Notes: generated by a model from the letters alone, not told the origin. DNA of 64,000 nucleotides from DATAXP01 sp963708675 (GCA_963708675.1 CAVPTO010000003.1:744001-808000); one strand, 5' to 3'. Positions 45,203 to 54,570 are shown, counted from the first letter of the stretch. Numbers and translations are program-made.

Positions 45203-45616
45203 ATGATCGGAAGTCACTCAACGTCGATGCTGCGTGTCCTCGCGATGGCGTTCGCCGCGATCGTGGTGCTAAAGCACAGTCACTGCATCGCGACGGCAGC
45301 TCCTGGCGCTGCCAACAATGTTGCTCGCATCGAGCGCACAATCGCAGGCGAAGACGGGATCGATCAAGGCCCGTCGCCGCGCTGCGAGAACGAATCGTCG
45401 TGCATCTGCCGCGGCGCAACGCTTGTGGTTGCTGCGCCACAGCCGCAAATCGACTTGTCGGCCTCTTCGCCATTGCCGACGTTCGGCACCGACATGATTG
45501 CATCGAGCTTGGCCGACAACAGTTCGGCCCTCGATGCAAGGTTCGAATCGACAGGACGCTCGGCGCCAATTTCCGGAAGGATACTGCGCGCTCATCTCGC
45601 GTCTCTGTTGAACTGA
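45203..45616 (+). CDS. Small secreted protein upstream of a metal efflux pair
   Basis: This 137-residue frame (ATG 45203; ATG 45227 is an equally good start) encodes a signal peptide (L-R-V-L-A-M-A-F-A-A-I-V-V-L). The mature part contains K-H-S-H-C just after the signal and a Cys cluster C-E-N-E-S-S-C-I-C-R-G-A-T near the middle. Its length, position 86 bases upstream of a CzcB-type adaptor, and the His/Cys content recall the small periplasmic accessory proteins found before metal efflux genes, such as CzcI. I cannot show homology. It has no detectable catalytic motif. Being a real gene is supported by the promoter and signal peptide, not by recognised relatives. Confidence 0.55.
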   Translation: MIGSHSTSMLRVLAMAFAAIVVLKHSHCIATAAPGAANNVARIERTIAGEDGIDQGPSPRCENESSCICRGATLVVAAPQPQIDLSASSPLPTFGTDMIASSLADNSSALDARFESTGRSAPISGRILRAHLASLLN

Positions 45617-45702
45617 CCGCCGTTTCTTGACGCTCTGCGGCCTGGCGCAATTCGTGCGGCCCGGCCACTCGCGGTTCGTGCCTCGTCAAGGGACCCTCGA
45701 TC

Positions 45703-47214
45703 GTGTTGAAGACAGCCACCCTCTCGTCAGATATCACCAATCCGAAGTCGAAGCGCCGTTTGGGCGTCGGCCATCGGTGGAAGGCGACGATCGCCATCGC
45801 GCTGGTCGGCGTCGTGATCGCGCTCGGCGCTTGGCTCGCCTTCGGTTGGATGCGCACGCGTTCAGCTGCGCAATCCGAGCCCGTGCGCCCACCCGTCGAA
45901 CTCACACCGATCGTTCGCATGACTCCCGCGAAGGTCGCCGCTGCGGGAATCCACGCCATCGAGATACAGCCGGGCGAAATCCAGGCCACGCGCCGCGTGC
46001 CGGGCAAGATCACGTACAACGCGCCGCGTCGTTTGGAGATGCGGCTTCCGGCCAGTGGCGTCGTCAAGCAACTCGTCGTGCGGCTCGGGCAAGAGGTGAA
46101 GAAAGGCGACGCGCTGCTGATCATTTCGAGCCTCGAAGTCGGTCTTGCACGCGATGAAATGAACAAGGCCGAGGCTGACGTTCATCTCGCGAAGCACGAC
46201 GCCGATTGGAATCGTCAAATCGCCGAGAACCTGACCGGCCTGCTTTCGATGCTCAACACACGCCCTGCGGTGTCGGAAGTTGAGTCGCGATATAAGGACC
46301 GCATTCTCGGTGACCATCGCGAGACCATCTTCGGCGCGTATTCAAAAATGCTGTTCGCCGATCGAGTTTGGGCCAGCACCGAAGGGCTGCTCGCCAACGG
46401 CGCCGTCAGCGAACGACTCGTTCAAGAACGGCAGAGCCAACGCGAGGTGAGCACGGCACATTTCGAGAGCGTGCGCGAGCAAGCAAAGTTTGACGCTCAC
46501 CACAAGGAAGTCGAAACGCGGGCCGCCTTGGAGCATGCCGAGCGCTTGTTGGCCGTGAGTCGTCAGAAGCTCGAAATCTTGCTCGGCCCGTTTGCAGAGA
46601 TCGCTCCGTCGGAGGATTCCACGCTGTGCGAGTTGATCGTTCGAGCACCGTTTGACGGCGTGATCGAAGAGCGCTTCGTGAGCAACGGCATGCAGCTCGT
46701 CGCGTCGCAGCGTCTCTTCACCGTAACGAACACCGACACGCTCGGCGTGTCAGCGCAAATCTACGAGCGCGAATGGGCCGCTCTGGCGGGCAGCGACATC
46801 ACCGAAGTTCGCGTCGAGTCCCCCGCCCTGCCCGGCGAGATCATTTCGGCGAGCGTGCAATCGACGGGCGTGGGCATTTCGCCCGATACGCATGCCGTGT
46901 CGCTGATGGCTGAGTTTCCGAATACCAATAAACACTTTAAGCCCGGCATGTTCGCGTGGATTGAAATTCCGCTGAGCAACAAGCAATCGGGGCTTGTGAT
47001 TCCCACGGCGGCCGTGATGCGGCACGAGAACGACACGTTTGTCTTCGTCGAGCGCGAGCCAGGCGTTTACGAGAAAACGAACGTCACGCCCGGCGTCGAA
47101 AACGCCGACCGCACGTTGATAACGTCAGGACTCAAGGCCGGCGATCGCGTCATCGACCGAGGCGCATTCATCTTGAAGAGCCAAATGCTGCTCGAAGGCT
47201 CGGGGGACGATTAA
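45703..47214 (+). CDS. Metal efflux RND periplasmic adaptor (CzcB/CusB type)
   Basis: The 503-residue adaptor has an N-terminal membrane anchor (about 25-45; I-A-I-A-L-V-G-V-V-I-A-L-G-A-W-L-A-F). A first barrel-sandwich half follows (L-P-A-S-G-V-V-K-Q-L-V-V-R-L-G-Q-E-V-K-K-G-D) and then a long alpha-hairpin (about 150-300, with A-L-E-H-A-E-R-L-L-A-V-S-R-Q-K-L). The second half is V-R-A-P-F-D-G-V-I-E-E-R-F-V, leading into beta-barrel and membrane-proximal domains ending L-K-A-G-D-R-V-I-D-R-G. It links the CzcA-type permease, whose gene starts one base after this stop, to an outer-membrane channel. The hairpin is longer than in CusB. The start is taken as GTG 45703. Confidence 0.92.
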   Translation: MLKTATLSSDITNPKSKRRLGVGHRWKATIAIALVGVVIALGAWLAFGWMRTRSAAQSEPVRPPVELTPIVRMTPAKVAAAGIHAIEIQPGEIQATRRVPGKITYNAPRRLEMRLPASGVVKQLVVRLGQEVKKGDALLIISSLEVGLARDEMNKAEADVHLAKHDADWNRQIAENLTGLLSMLNTRPAVSEVESRYKDRILGDHRETIFGAYSKMLFADRVWASTEGLLANGAVSERLVQERQSQREVSTAHFESVREQAKFDAHHKEVETRAALEHAERLLAVSRQKLEILLGPFAEIAPSEDSTLCELIVRAPFDGVIEERFVSNGMQLVASQRLFTVTNTDTLGVSAQIYEREWAALAGSDITEVRVESPALPGEIISASVQSTGVGISPDTHAVSLMAEFPNTNKHFKPGMFAWIEIPLSNKQSGLVIPTAAVMRHENDTFVFVEREPGVYEKTNVTPGVENADRTLITSGLKAGDRVIDRGAFILKSQMLLEGSGDD

Positions 47215-47215
47215 C

Positions 47216-50200
47216 GTGCTCTCGGCAATCATCAACACTTGCCTCGAAAATCGGTTCCTCGTCTTGGCGTTCGTCGCCTTGATGGCGATCGGCGGCCTGG
47301 TCGCGGCGGTCAATCTGCCGATCGACGCCGTGCCCGACATGACGAACGTGCAGGTGCAAGTCATCACCAAGGCGGGATCGCTGTCGCCGCTCGAAGTCGA
47401 ACGCTACGTGACCTACCCCGTCGAAGCGACGATGAACGGCCTGCCAAAGGTCGAGCAGATTCGCAGCATCTCGAAGTTCGGCCTGTCGCTGGTGACGATT
47501 GTGTTCCGCGAGGGAACCGACATCTACCGTTCGCGTCAACTGGTCGACGAACGTCTCGAAGATGCACGTCAACGGATCGTGAACAACTACGGTAGTCCGA
47601 GCCTCGGCGTGCTCACCACCGCGCTCGGCGAGGTGCTACAGTTCGAGGTCAAGGGCGCGGGCTACACGCCGATGGAACTGCGAACGCTGTTGGAGTGGGA
47701 CATTGCTCCGCGGATGCGGCAAGTGCCCGGCGTCACCGAGATCAATTCGCAGGGTGGTTACTACAAGACGTTCGAAATCACGGTCGACCCCGATCGACTC
47801 GCTTCGCAGGGTCTGGCGTTGAGCGACCTCTTCGCCGCGATCGAGCGTAACAATTCAAGTGCCGGCGGCGGATACATCGTTCATAGCGGCGAGCAGCGTT
47901 ACATCCGTGGCCAAGCATTGTTGAAATCGGTCGACGACATTCGCCGCGTCGTTGTGCGTAACACGCCAAACCAAGTGCCTTTGACGGTCGGAGACGTTGC
48001 GCAAGTGTCGATCGCTCCGATGGTGCGCCAAGGAGCCGTCACGCGCGACGGTCGAGGCGAAGCCGTCACTGGGATGGTGATGATGCTCTTGGGCGAGAAC
48101 TCGCGGAATGTGGTGCACGAAGCGAAGGCGCGGCTCGACGAGATCGGTCGCACGTTGCCGCCCGGCGTCTCGCTCGAAGTGATCTACGATCGCGCCCATC
48201 TGATCGAACGCACGCTGCATACGGTGCTCAAGAACCTTGCGGAAGGCGGCGCGCTGGTTGTCGTGGTGTTGCTGTTTCTACTCGGCAGCGTGCGAGCGGG
48301 TATCATCGTGGCGATGGCGATTCCGCTGGCGATGCTCTTTGCGACCAACGTCATGGCCGCGACCGGTATTACCGCCAGCCTGATGAGTCTCGGCGCGATC
48401 GACTTCGGCCTGATCGTCGACAGTTCGGTCATCATGATCGAGAACTGCATGCGCCGGCTGGGCGAAAATCATGGCCGGCGCTCGCACCTCGAGGTGATCC
48501 GCGATGCAGCGATCGAAGTGCGCAAGCCGACAATGTTCGGCGAGCTGATCATCGCCGTTGTCTACGTGCCGGTGCTCGCGTTGCATGGCACTGAAGGCAA
48601 GCTGTTCCGCCCGATGGCGCTCACGGTGCTCTTCGCTCTCGCCGGTTCGCTGGTCTTGTCGCTGACGCTGATGCCGGTCCTCGCGAGCATGTTCTTGCCC
48701 AAGAACACCGAAGAACGCGAGGTCTGGCTGATTCGCAAGATCAAAAGCCTTTACGAACCGCTCGTCACAGCGACGATCGCGCGCCCGGGGATTACGATTG
48801 CGATCGCGATCGGAATGTTGGTCCTGAGCATTCCTGTCGCGCTGGGACTTGGCGCGCAGTTCATGCCCAAGCTCGACGAAGGCGACTTGTTGATCGAGGC
48901 CGTTCGTCTGCCGAGCGCGACGCTTGAAGATTCGATTGCCATGTCGACGCAGATCGAACGGTTGTTGAAACCTTTGCCGGAAGTGAAGACCGTTTTCTGC
49001 AAGACGGGACGACCCGAAATTGCCAACGACGTGATGGGCGTGCATCAGACCGACGTGTGGGTGATTCTCAAGCCGGTCGAGGATTGGCCTCAACACAAGT
49101 CGCACGAAGAGTTGATCGAGGAGATATCGACACTGCTCAACGACGATGTGCCCGGCGTGAAGTTCGGCTTCAGTCAGCCGATCGAGATGCGCGTCAACGA
49201 ACTCGTCGCGGGAGTGAAGGCCGATGTCGCGGTGCTGTTATACGGCGACGATCTCGACATCCTCGCTCGCAAAGGGAAAGAGATCGAGCAACTGTTGCGC
49301 GAGATTCCTGGCGCGCAGGACGTGCGTGCCGACGTGCAGGCGTCGATCCCGACGCTGCGCATCGAGGCGAAGCCGGAACGCCTGGCGGCCTACGGCATCG
49401 ACGCGGCCGAAGTGATGAACACCGTGGCGACCGCCGGCGGACACGACGTCGGACAAGTGCTCGAAGGCCGAGCGCGTTTTCCAATCATCGTGCGTTGGCC
49501 TCAGCAGTGGCGCGAGGATGGTTATTTGCTCGAACAGATTCCGGTGTCGGAAACCGGCGGACGTCAGGTTCCGCTGGGCGAGTTGGCCGATGTCATTCTC
49601 GAGCAATCGCCACCGTCGATCGAACACGAAGGAGGACGTCGCCGCACGTATGTATCAGCCAACATTCGTGGTCGCGATGTGGCGAGTTTCGTTCATGAGG
49701 CTCGCAGCAGAATCGCGGCGACCGTCGACCTTCCGCCTGGTTACGACCTGCGCTTCGGCGGCGAATTCGAGCATTTGCAAACGGCGAGCCTGCGATTGTC
49801 GATCATCACGCCGATCGTGCTCGCCGTGATCTTTTTGTTGCTGTACACGACATTCCATTCGGGCAAGCTCGCGCTGCTCGTGTTTCTCGCCGTGCCGATC
49901 GCCGCCTCGGGAGGCATCTACGCACTCGCGTTGCGAGGGATGCCGTTCAGCATCTCGGCCGGCGTCGGGTTCATCGCGCTTTTTGGAGTCGCGGTTCTCA
50001 ACGGCCTCGTGTGGGTCAGCGCGGCCGAGAACCTTCGCCTTGCCGGGATGTCGGCGAAGGACGCGGCTCATGAGGCCGCCATGGGCCGGCTTCGTCCGAT
50101 TCTGATGACCGCGCTCGTGGCGGCGTTCGGCTTCATGCCCATGGCGCTGGCGACCACGGCCGGCGCCGAGATTCAACGTCCGCTGGCAACCGTCGTCATT

Positions 50201-50305
50201 GGCGGCCTGCTAACCGCGACGTTACTCACCACGCTCGTCGTGCCGACAATCTATCCGTGGTTTGCGCCCGGCCATGAGGACGGCGAGATTCCTCAACCCG
50301 AATGA
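47216..50305 (+). CDS. CzcA/CusA-family heavy-metal efflux RND permease
   Basis: The 1029-residue pump has the normal length for the heavy-metal efflux class. It starts at GTG 47216, one base after the adaptor stop. The TM4 motif I-D-F-G-L-I-V-D-S-S-V-I-M-I-E-N keeps D396, D402 and E409, the CzcA proton-relay positions. Other landmarks are V-D-A-V-P-D-M-T-N-V-Q-V near the start, G-S-V-R-A-G-I-I-V-A-M-A-I-P-L-A near 360 and G-A-E-I-Q-R-P-L-A-T-V-V-I-G-G near 985. It exports metal cations from the periplasm or cytoplasm via the adaptor. No CzcC-like channel gene lies on either side, so it presumably shares a channel encoded elsewhere. An 18-base inverted repeat follows the stop. Confidence 0.95.
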   Translation: MLSAIINTCLENRFLVLAFVALMAIGGLVAAVNLPIDAVPDMTNVQVQVITKAGSLSPLEVERYVTYPVEATMNGLPKVEQIRSISKFGLSLVTIVFREGTDIYRSRQLVDERLEDARQRIVNNYGSPSLGVLTTALGEVLQFEVKGAGYTPMELRTLLEWDIAPRMRQVPGVTEINSQGGYYKTFEITVDPDRLASQGLALSDLFAAIERNNSSAGGGYIVHSGEQRYIRGQALLKSVDDIRRVVVRNTPNQVPLTVGDVAQVSIAPMVRQGAVTRDGRGEAVTGMVMMLLGENSRNVVHEAKARLDEIGRTLPPGVSLEVIYDRAHLIERTLHTVLKNLAEGGALVVVVLLFLLGSVRAGIIVAMAIPLAMLFATNVMAATGITASLMSLGAIDFGLIVDSSVIMIENCMRRLGENHGRRSHLEVIRDAAIEVRKPTMFGELIIAVVYVPVLALHGTEGKLFRPMALTVLFALAGSLVLSLTLMPVLASMFLPKNTEEREVWLIRKIKSLYEPLVTATIARPGITIAIAIGMLVLSIPVALGLGAQFMPKLDEGDLLIEAVRLPSATLEDSIAMSTQIERLLKPLPEVKTVFCKTGRPEIANDVMGVHQTDVWVILKPVEDWPQHKSHEELIEEISTLLNDDVPGVKFGFSQPIEMRVNELVAGVKADVAVLLYGDDLDILARKGKEIEQLLREIPGAQDVRADVQASIPTLRIEAKPERLAAYGIDAAEVMNTVATAGGHDVGQVLEGRARFPIIVRWPQQWREDGYLLEQIPVSETGGRQVPLGELADVILEQSPPSIEHEGGRRRTYVSANIRGRDVASFVHEARSRIAATVDLPPGYDLRFGGEFEHLQTASLRLSIITPIVLAVIFLLLYTTFHSGKLALLVFLAVPIAASGGIYALALRGMPFSISAGVGFIALFGVAVLNGLVWVSAAENLRLAGMSAKDAAHEAAMGRLRPILMTALVAAFGFMPMALATTAGAEIQRPLATVVIGGLLTATLLTTLVVPTIYPWFAPGHEDGEIPQPE

Positions 50306-50322
50306 CTCACGGTTCTCGATCG

Positions 50323-50394
50323 CCGCTTGCGGTTTCGCGCTCATCGACGAGGCGTCACGACAGCGATCATGCGAAAGCGCGAAACCGCAAGCGG
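50323..50394. repeat. Inverted pair of the CCGCTTGCGGTTTCGCGC repeat
   Basis: CCGCTTGCGGTTTCGCGC (50323-50340) and its exact reverse complement (50377-50394) flank a 36-base spacer in the gap between two convergent genes. Other copies are at 58969-59019 (inverted pair, one mismatch), 63727-63745 and 25176-25192. Confidence 0.85.
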
Positions 50395-50459
50395 CGACGT
50401 CACGTTTCCTCTGAAAGAACCTCGCGCAGCACTGATGGCTACAGTGACACGTAGCGGAA

Positions 50460-53400
50460 CTACTTTCCGAGGTCGCGCAAGAAGTCGGACAAGCCGTCAT
50501 CCTCTGACGCGTCGGCCGGCGAGGCTTCGGGCGTGGGGAACTCCGCATCGCCCGCGGGAGGCTCCTCGGAAAACATGATGCCGTCTTCAGCCATCGAAGC
50601 CGCTTCTTCGACAGGTGCTTTGGTATCGTCGAGGAAGCTCAAGAAGTCATCGTCCGATTCCTGCGACCCGTTGATCGCGACCTCGTTGGTGAACTCTGGC
50701 TCGACCTCTTCTATCGCAGCCAACTCGGGTTCGTGAGCGTCCACAACGTCCGCGATCGCGGGCTCGGCGAACATCGGCTCGTCGAATGTCATCTCGTCGT
50801 CGACGGACGGCGCGAACTCTTCTGCCGCACTCGATTCGACTGGAGGTTCGGCAACTTCGTCGAAGTCGAGGACGGGGACCGATTCGTCGCTCCACATGAC
50901 CGTGGCATCGATACCTTCTGCTTCCGACGACGGCTCGCCATCAATCGGTGCCGCGTCGAACGATAGCGCTTCGACTGGCTCTTCGGGCAATGCCACCGCT
51001 CCGGCTTCGGAATCGGAGGGCTCGTCGAGGAACATCAATTCATCGCCGGGAGTTTCCGGAGCGGAATCTTCTGTGAACTCGACGGCGGGCGTCGCTTCGA
51101 CAAAGAGCTGATCGGCCATGAGGCCCGCCACGTTCTCGACATGGCCGGTGCTCTCAACATCCTCAATTGCCGCGCTCTCCAGCGCTTCGACTTCCGCAAC
51201 AGGCTGCACCGGCGGCACGGTCTCAATCGGTGGGAACATAACGTCGAGCGTGTCCAACTCGCCGCTGGGCCCGGCTGCGATGTTGACGCGTCGTTTGTTG
51301 ATCGCGGTTGTTGCTGCAACGCTTGCCGCGGCGATGCTCGAAGCAGCGGCAACGTTCATTGCGGTCGAAGCCATGAAATGCGGTGCTGCCGACGGCGTTT
51401 CGATGTCGGCACTTTCGGGCTCGACGGGAATCGCGGGCAGCGGACGTCTCACGTTGACGGCCGACGCTGCAGGTTCGGGCTCACGCGGTTTGGGCTCTTC
51501 GAGCGATTTACGACCGAACGGCCACCAACCGCGCTTCTTCGGCTCGTCCGACGCCGGCGATGGTTCCGGGGCACGCGCGACCGGCGCCGCCGTCATCGGG
51601 GGAGGCGCCAAGTCGAATCCGCCATCCGCTTCCGCAGTTTCAACCGGCGAGGAGATGTCGGCTTGCGACGCGAACGGGTTGTCCGGATCAAATGCGATGG
51701 TTTCAGACAATCCCGCAGTCGAGGCTTCGTCGGCGAAACCGAACGCGCCCATCGACTCCGACTCAACGTCGTTCATCGGTGGCGTTTCATGGTCGGCGAC
51801 CGACTCGCCATTCGTGAACGATTCGCCGTTGGCCAGCGAGAACCCGCCGCCGTCGTGCGGTGATGCGAGCGATTCCTCGTTGTCGGAGATGATCTCAGCG
51901 GCCGGTTCGCCCCACTGCGGTTCAGGAGCCCATAGCGTTTCATCGGGTTCCGACTCGGGGTCGTCGAATTCGAGAACGGGCGGCTCGCCAGCTTCGTCTT
52001 CCATCAACGCATCGAACGAGAGTTCCTCTTCAACCGACGTATCGAGCGGCGATGGCGCCGTGTCGGGAGCGCCCTCGGTCGACAAGCCAAGCTCTGCGAA
52101 TATATCTTCCGCGTCGGACGAAAGCTCGAGCTCGGGAATCGCCGCGTCTTCTGAGGACGTTTCCTGCGACTGCGAAAGTTCGGGCGACGACAGAAGCTCG
52201 GGGGCGGCCGGCACCGTTTCAGGCGGCGTTCCTTCGGTCACGAAGTCCCAAGCAATTCCTTCGGCCTGGTCTTCCTCCGATTCCGGCAGAGCACCGTCGT
52301 CGGGCATCGAGAGGTCGGCTTCGGCGGCGAAGATGAGTTCGTCGTCAACGATTGCAGCCTCGATCTCAGACTCGGCCGCGGCTTCGGCGAGATCGGAGTT
52401 CAAATCGAAGCTAATTGCCTCGACCTTCTCAGGCTCCGATGCGGCTTCGGCGAGAAAATTGAAGGGATCGGCGGCAACCGGCTCTTCTTCGAGCGGGGTC
52501 GCTTCGGCTATCAATGCTTCGGCCGGTATTTCGTCGATCGGAGCGAACGCAGTTTCGGCAGGCGTCTCGTTCGACGCGTTCGGCTGCGCTTCGGGCTCGC
52601 CAAGCCAGGCGGCGAAGGCATCTTCGTCGTCGATCGATTCGATCGTCGCAGGCTCTTGGGTTGTCGGTGTTTCTGCATCAGGCGTTTCGACAACGTCGTT
52701 GAAGGCAAGCTCTTCGACTTCGCTCACTTCGGCATGATCGGTGAATTCCGCTGCCGAGGGGAGTTCAGCGATGGGCTCTTCCGATGGCGACTCGACAAGC
52801 TCATCGAATGACAGTGCTTCGACGTCGTCAACCGTTTGAGCTAATTCGACCTCGGCGATTGGTTCCGGCTCGGCTGGCAATGGCTCGGCTTCGTTGAGCC
52901 ACGCCGCGAAGGCGTCGTCTTCCGCTACAGGCTCGGCTGCAACGGGCTCGGCAACCTCTGGGGTCGCTTCCAGGGGGGCTTCGCTGACGTCTTCAAACGA
53001 CAGCGCTTCGATTTCCTGCGTCTCGGCCAGCGGTGGTTCGAAAGCCTCAGCATCCTCGGACTCCGGCGACGCGGACGGCTCATTGAGCCATGTGGCAAAA
53101 GCATCGTCCTCGGCCACAGGCTCGGCGGGCATTACAGGCTCCGCGGGAACCGGCGTCTCGGCGATCGGCGTCTCGACCGGGGCCGCATCGACAAGTTCGT
53201 CGAACGAAAGTTCGTCGATTTCGTCGACAATCAGTTCGTCGACGGTTTGCATCATCTCGGGTTCTGCGGCGACTTCCGATTCGGCAACGACCTCGGGTTC
53301 GGGTTCGGCAATAGCCTTCGGTTCGGCCGTCGCTTCGGGCTGAGATTCGCTTAGCCATGTGGCGAAAGGATCTTCCTCCGCGACCGGCTCTGCTGGCATC

Positions 53401-54422
53401 GCCGCCGCTTCGGCCACTTCGTCGAAGGAAAGCTCCTCGACTTCCTCGCCAAGGTTCAACGCCTCGGGCGCTGCTTCGGCTTCAGCGCCGTCCGGTTCGG
53501 CTGTTTCCGGTGCATCGCTCAGCCATGCGGCGAACGCGTCCTCTTCGGCCGCCGGGGGCGACGAAGCGATCGGCTCCTGCTGAGCATCGTCGAAGTTGAA
53601 TTGCGGAACTTGGTCGATCGTTTCTTTGCCTGCGACGGAATCGAAGATCGCCGGCTCTTCGGGCTGCTCGATCGTTTGACCGATCTCGTCCCAAGCAACC
53701 GCTTCGCTGTCTTCGGCTCCGCTCTCTTCGGCGGCCTCGGGCGGTGAGACTGCGTCGTCGGCTACCGCGGGCTCGTCCGATGCGAGGCTCGCAAAGAAGT
53801 CGTCCATCGCTTCGCCTTCAGCGGGCGCGGCGGGACTGTCGTCGAACAGGCCTTCGATCGGATCAGCTTCGACTCCGGCATCGGCTTCGTCAGCGTCGAA
53901 GAACAACGTCTCTTCGATGGCGCTCTCGACCTTGGGAGCGGCCTTCGGCTTCTCGGGTGGTTTGGAAGGAGCTTTGGCTTCCTGAGTTTTGGACTTCGCG
54001 GCAGGCGCTTTCGACTCGTCTTTCTTGTCGACTTTCTTCTTGTCGGCCGCTTTCTTGTCGACCGTGTCGGTAACCTTACGCGTTTTGAGTTGCGCAGTTT
54101 CCTTCTTTCCACCCAAGACGGGGAACGCGCCGTTGTGCGCGTACATCGCACGGAACGTGAGCGGTCCGATGGTCAACTCGTCGCCGGGCTTGACGATTGC
54201 TTCTTCGACGCGCTCGGTTCCGAGATACGTGCCGTTGGTCGATCCGAGATCACGAATCACCAAAGCACCGTCGAGTTCGTAAATCTCGCAGTGTCGCCGA
54301 CTCACCGAAGGGTGCACGATTCGCACGCCCGCCTCTTTTGCGCGGCCGACGACGGCGGGCAACTTCAGCACGATTTCACTCGTGGTAGCTTTGCCGGCAC
54401 TGACGAGTAACTTGGCTTGCAT
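50460..54422 (-). CDS. Large FHA-domain protein with repeated acidic short-motif region
   Basis: This 1320-residue protein starts at ATG 54422; the frame is open to 54644, but FHA homology begins just after this codon. Residues about 5-95 are an FHA phosphothreonine-binding domain with G26-R27, S39-R-R-H and the loop S-T-N-G-T-Y-L near 61-67. A Lys-rich segment (105-165) follows. The rest is Glu/Ala/Pro-rich, probably disordered chain. It holds D-[AP]-F-A-[AT]-W-L motifs at 295, 351, 440, 503 and 601, and L-[SA]-F-[DEN]-[DEA] motifs near 331, 405, 474, 537, 562, 801 and 1153. A basic aromatic patch G-W-W-P-F-G-R-K lies near 965, an Ala-rich stretch at 1015-1045, and D-D-F-L-S-F-L and D-F-L-R-D-L near the C-terminus. 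It is probably a phosphorylation-dependent scaffold. No membrane helix or enzyme domain is evident. Confidence 0.88.
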   Translation of the reverse strand: MQAKLLVSAGKATTSEIVLKLPAVVGRAKEAGVRIVHPSVSRRHCEIYELDGALVIRDLGSTNGTYLGTERVEEAIVKPGDELTIGPLTFRAMYAHNGAFPVLGGKKETAQLKTRKVTDTVDKKAADKKKVDKKDESKAPAAKSKTQEAKAPSKPPEKPKAAPKVESAIEETLFFDADEADAGVEADPIEGLFDDSPAAPAEGEAMDDFFASLASDEPAVADDAVSPPEAAEESGAEDSEAVAWDEIGQTIEQPEEPAIFDSVAGKETIDQVPQFNFDDAQQEPIASSPPAAEEDAFAAWLSDAPETAEPDGAEAEAAPEALNLGEEVEELSFDEVAEAAAMPAEPVAEEDPFATWLSESQPEATAEPKAIAEPEPEVVAESEVAAEPEMMQTVDELIVDEIDELSFDELVDAAPVETPIAETPVPAEPVMPAEPVAEDDAFATWLNEPSASPESEDAEAFEPPLAETQEIEALSFEDVSEAPLEATPEVAEPVAAEPVAEDDAFAAWLNEAEPLPAEPEPIAEVELAQTVDDVEALSFDELVESPSEEPIAELPSAAEFTDHAEVSEVEELAFNDVVETPDAETPTTQEPATIESIDDEDAFAAWLGEPEAQPNASNETPAETAFAPIDEIPAEALIAEATPLEEEPVAADPFNFLAEAASEPEKVEAISFDLNSDLAEAAAESEIEAAIVDDELIFAAEADLSMPDDGALPESEEDQAEGIAWDFVTEGTPPETVPAAPELLSSPELSQSQETSSEDAAIPELELSSDAEDIFAELGLSTEGAPDTAPSPLDTSVEEELSFDALMEDEAGEPPVLEFDDPESEPDETLWAPEPQWGEPAAEIISDNEESLASPHDGGGFSLANGESFTNGESVADHETPPMNDVESESMGAFGFADEASTAGLSETIAFDPDNPFASQADISSPVETAEADGGFDLAPPPMTAAPVARAPEPSPASDEPKKRGWWPFGRKSLEEPKPREPEPAASAVNVRRPLPAIPVEPESADIETPSAAPHFMASTAMNVAAASSIAAASVAATTAINKRRVNIAAGPSGELDTLDVMFPPIETVPPVQPVAEVEALESAAIEDVESTGHVENVAGLMADQLFVEATPAVEFTEDSAPETPGDELMFLDEPSDSEAGAVALPEEPVEALSFDAAPIDGEPSSEAEGIDATVMWSDESVPVLDFDEVAEPPVESSAAEEFAPSVDDEMTFDEPMFAEPAIADVVDAHEPELAAIEEVEPEFTNEVAINGSQESDDDFLSFLDDTKAPVEEAASMAEDGIMFSEEPPAGDAEFPTPEASPADASEDDGLSDFLRDLGK

Positions 54423-54542
54423 CGGTGAGATAAGAAAAGCCCCGGGGCGCTTCGTCGAGCGGATCGATGTCGACGAAGGGATTACTGTGGATGGAACAGC
54501 GCGGCGTGATCGAGCCCGAATGTTTACCGGACCCAACTTTCT

Positions 54543-54570
54543 ACTATAACTACGAATGAGCGTGTCGCAA
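54543..54570 (-). promoter_or_regulatory. Candidate promoter of the FHA-protein gene
   Basis: On the minus strand TTGCGA (54570-54565) and TATAGT (54548-54543) are separated by 16 bases, giving a leader of about 115 bases before ATG 54422. Confidence 0.5.

Noticed and set aside
51118..52737. A 539-codon Ser-rich open frame on the plus strand opposite the FHA gene
   Set aside because: It mirrors the Glu/Ala-rich coding of the minus-strand gene: GAA and GAG codons read as Ser-type codons on the other strand. It has no family features or start context.
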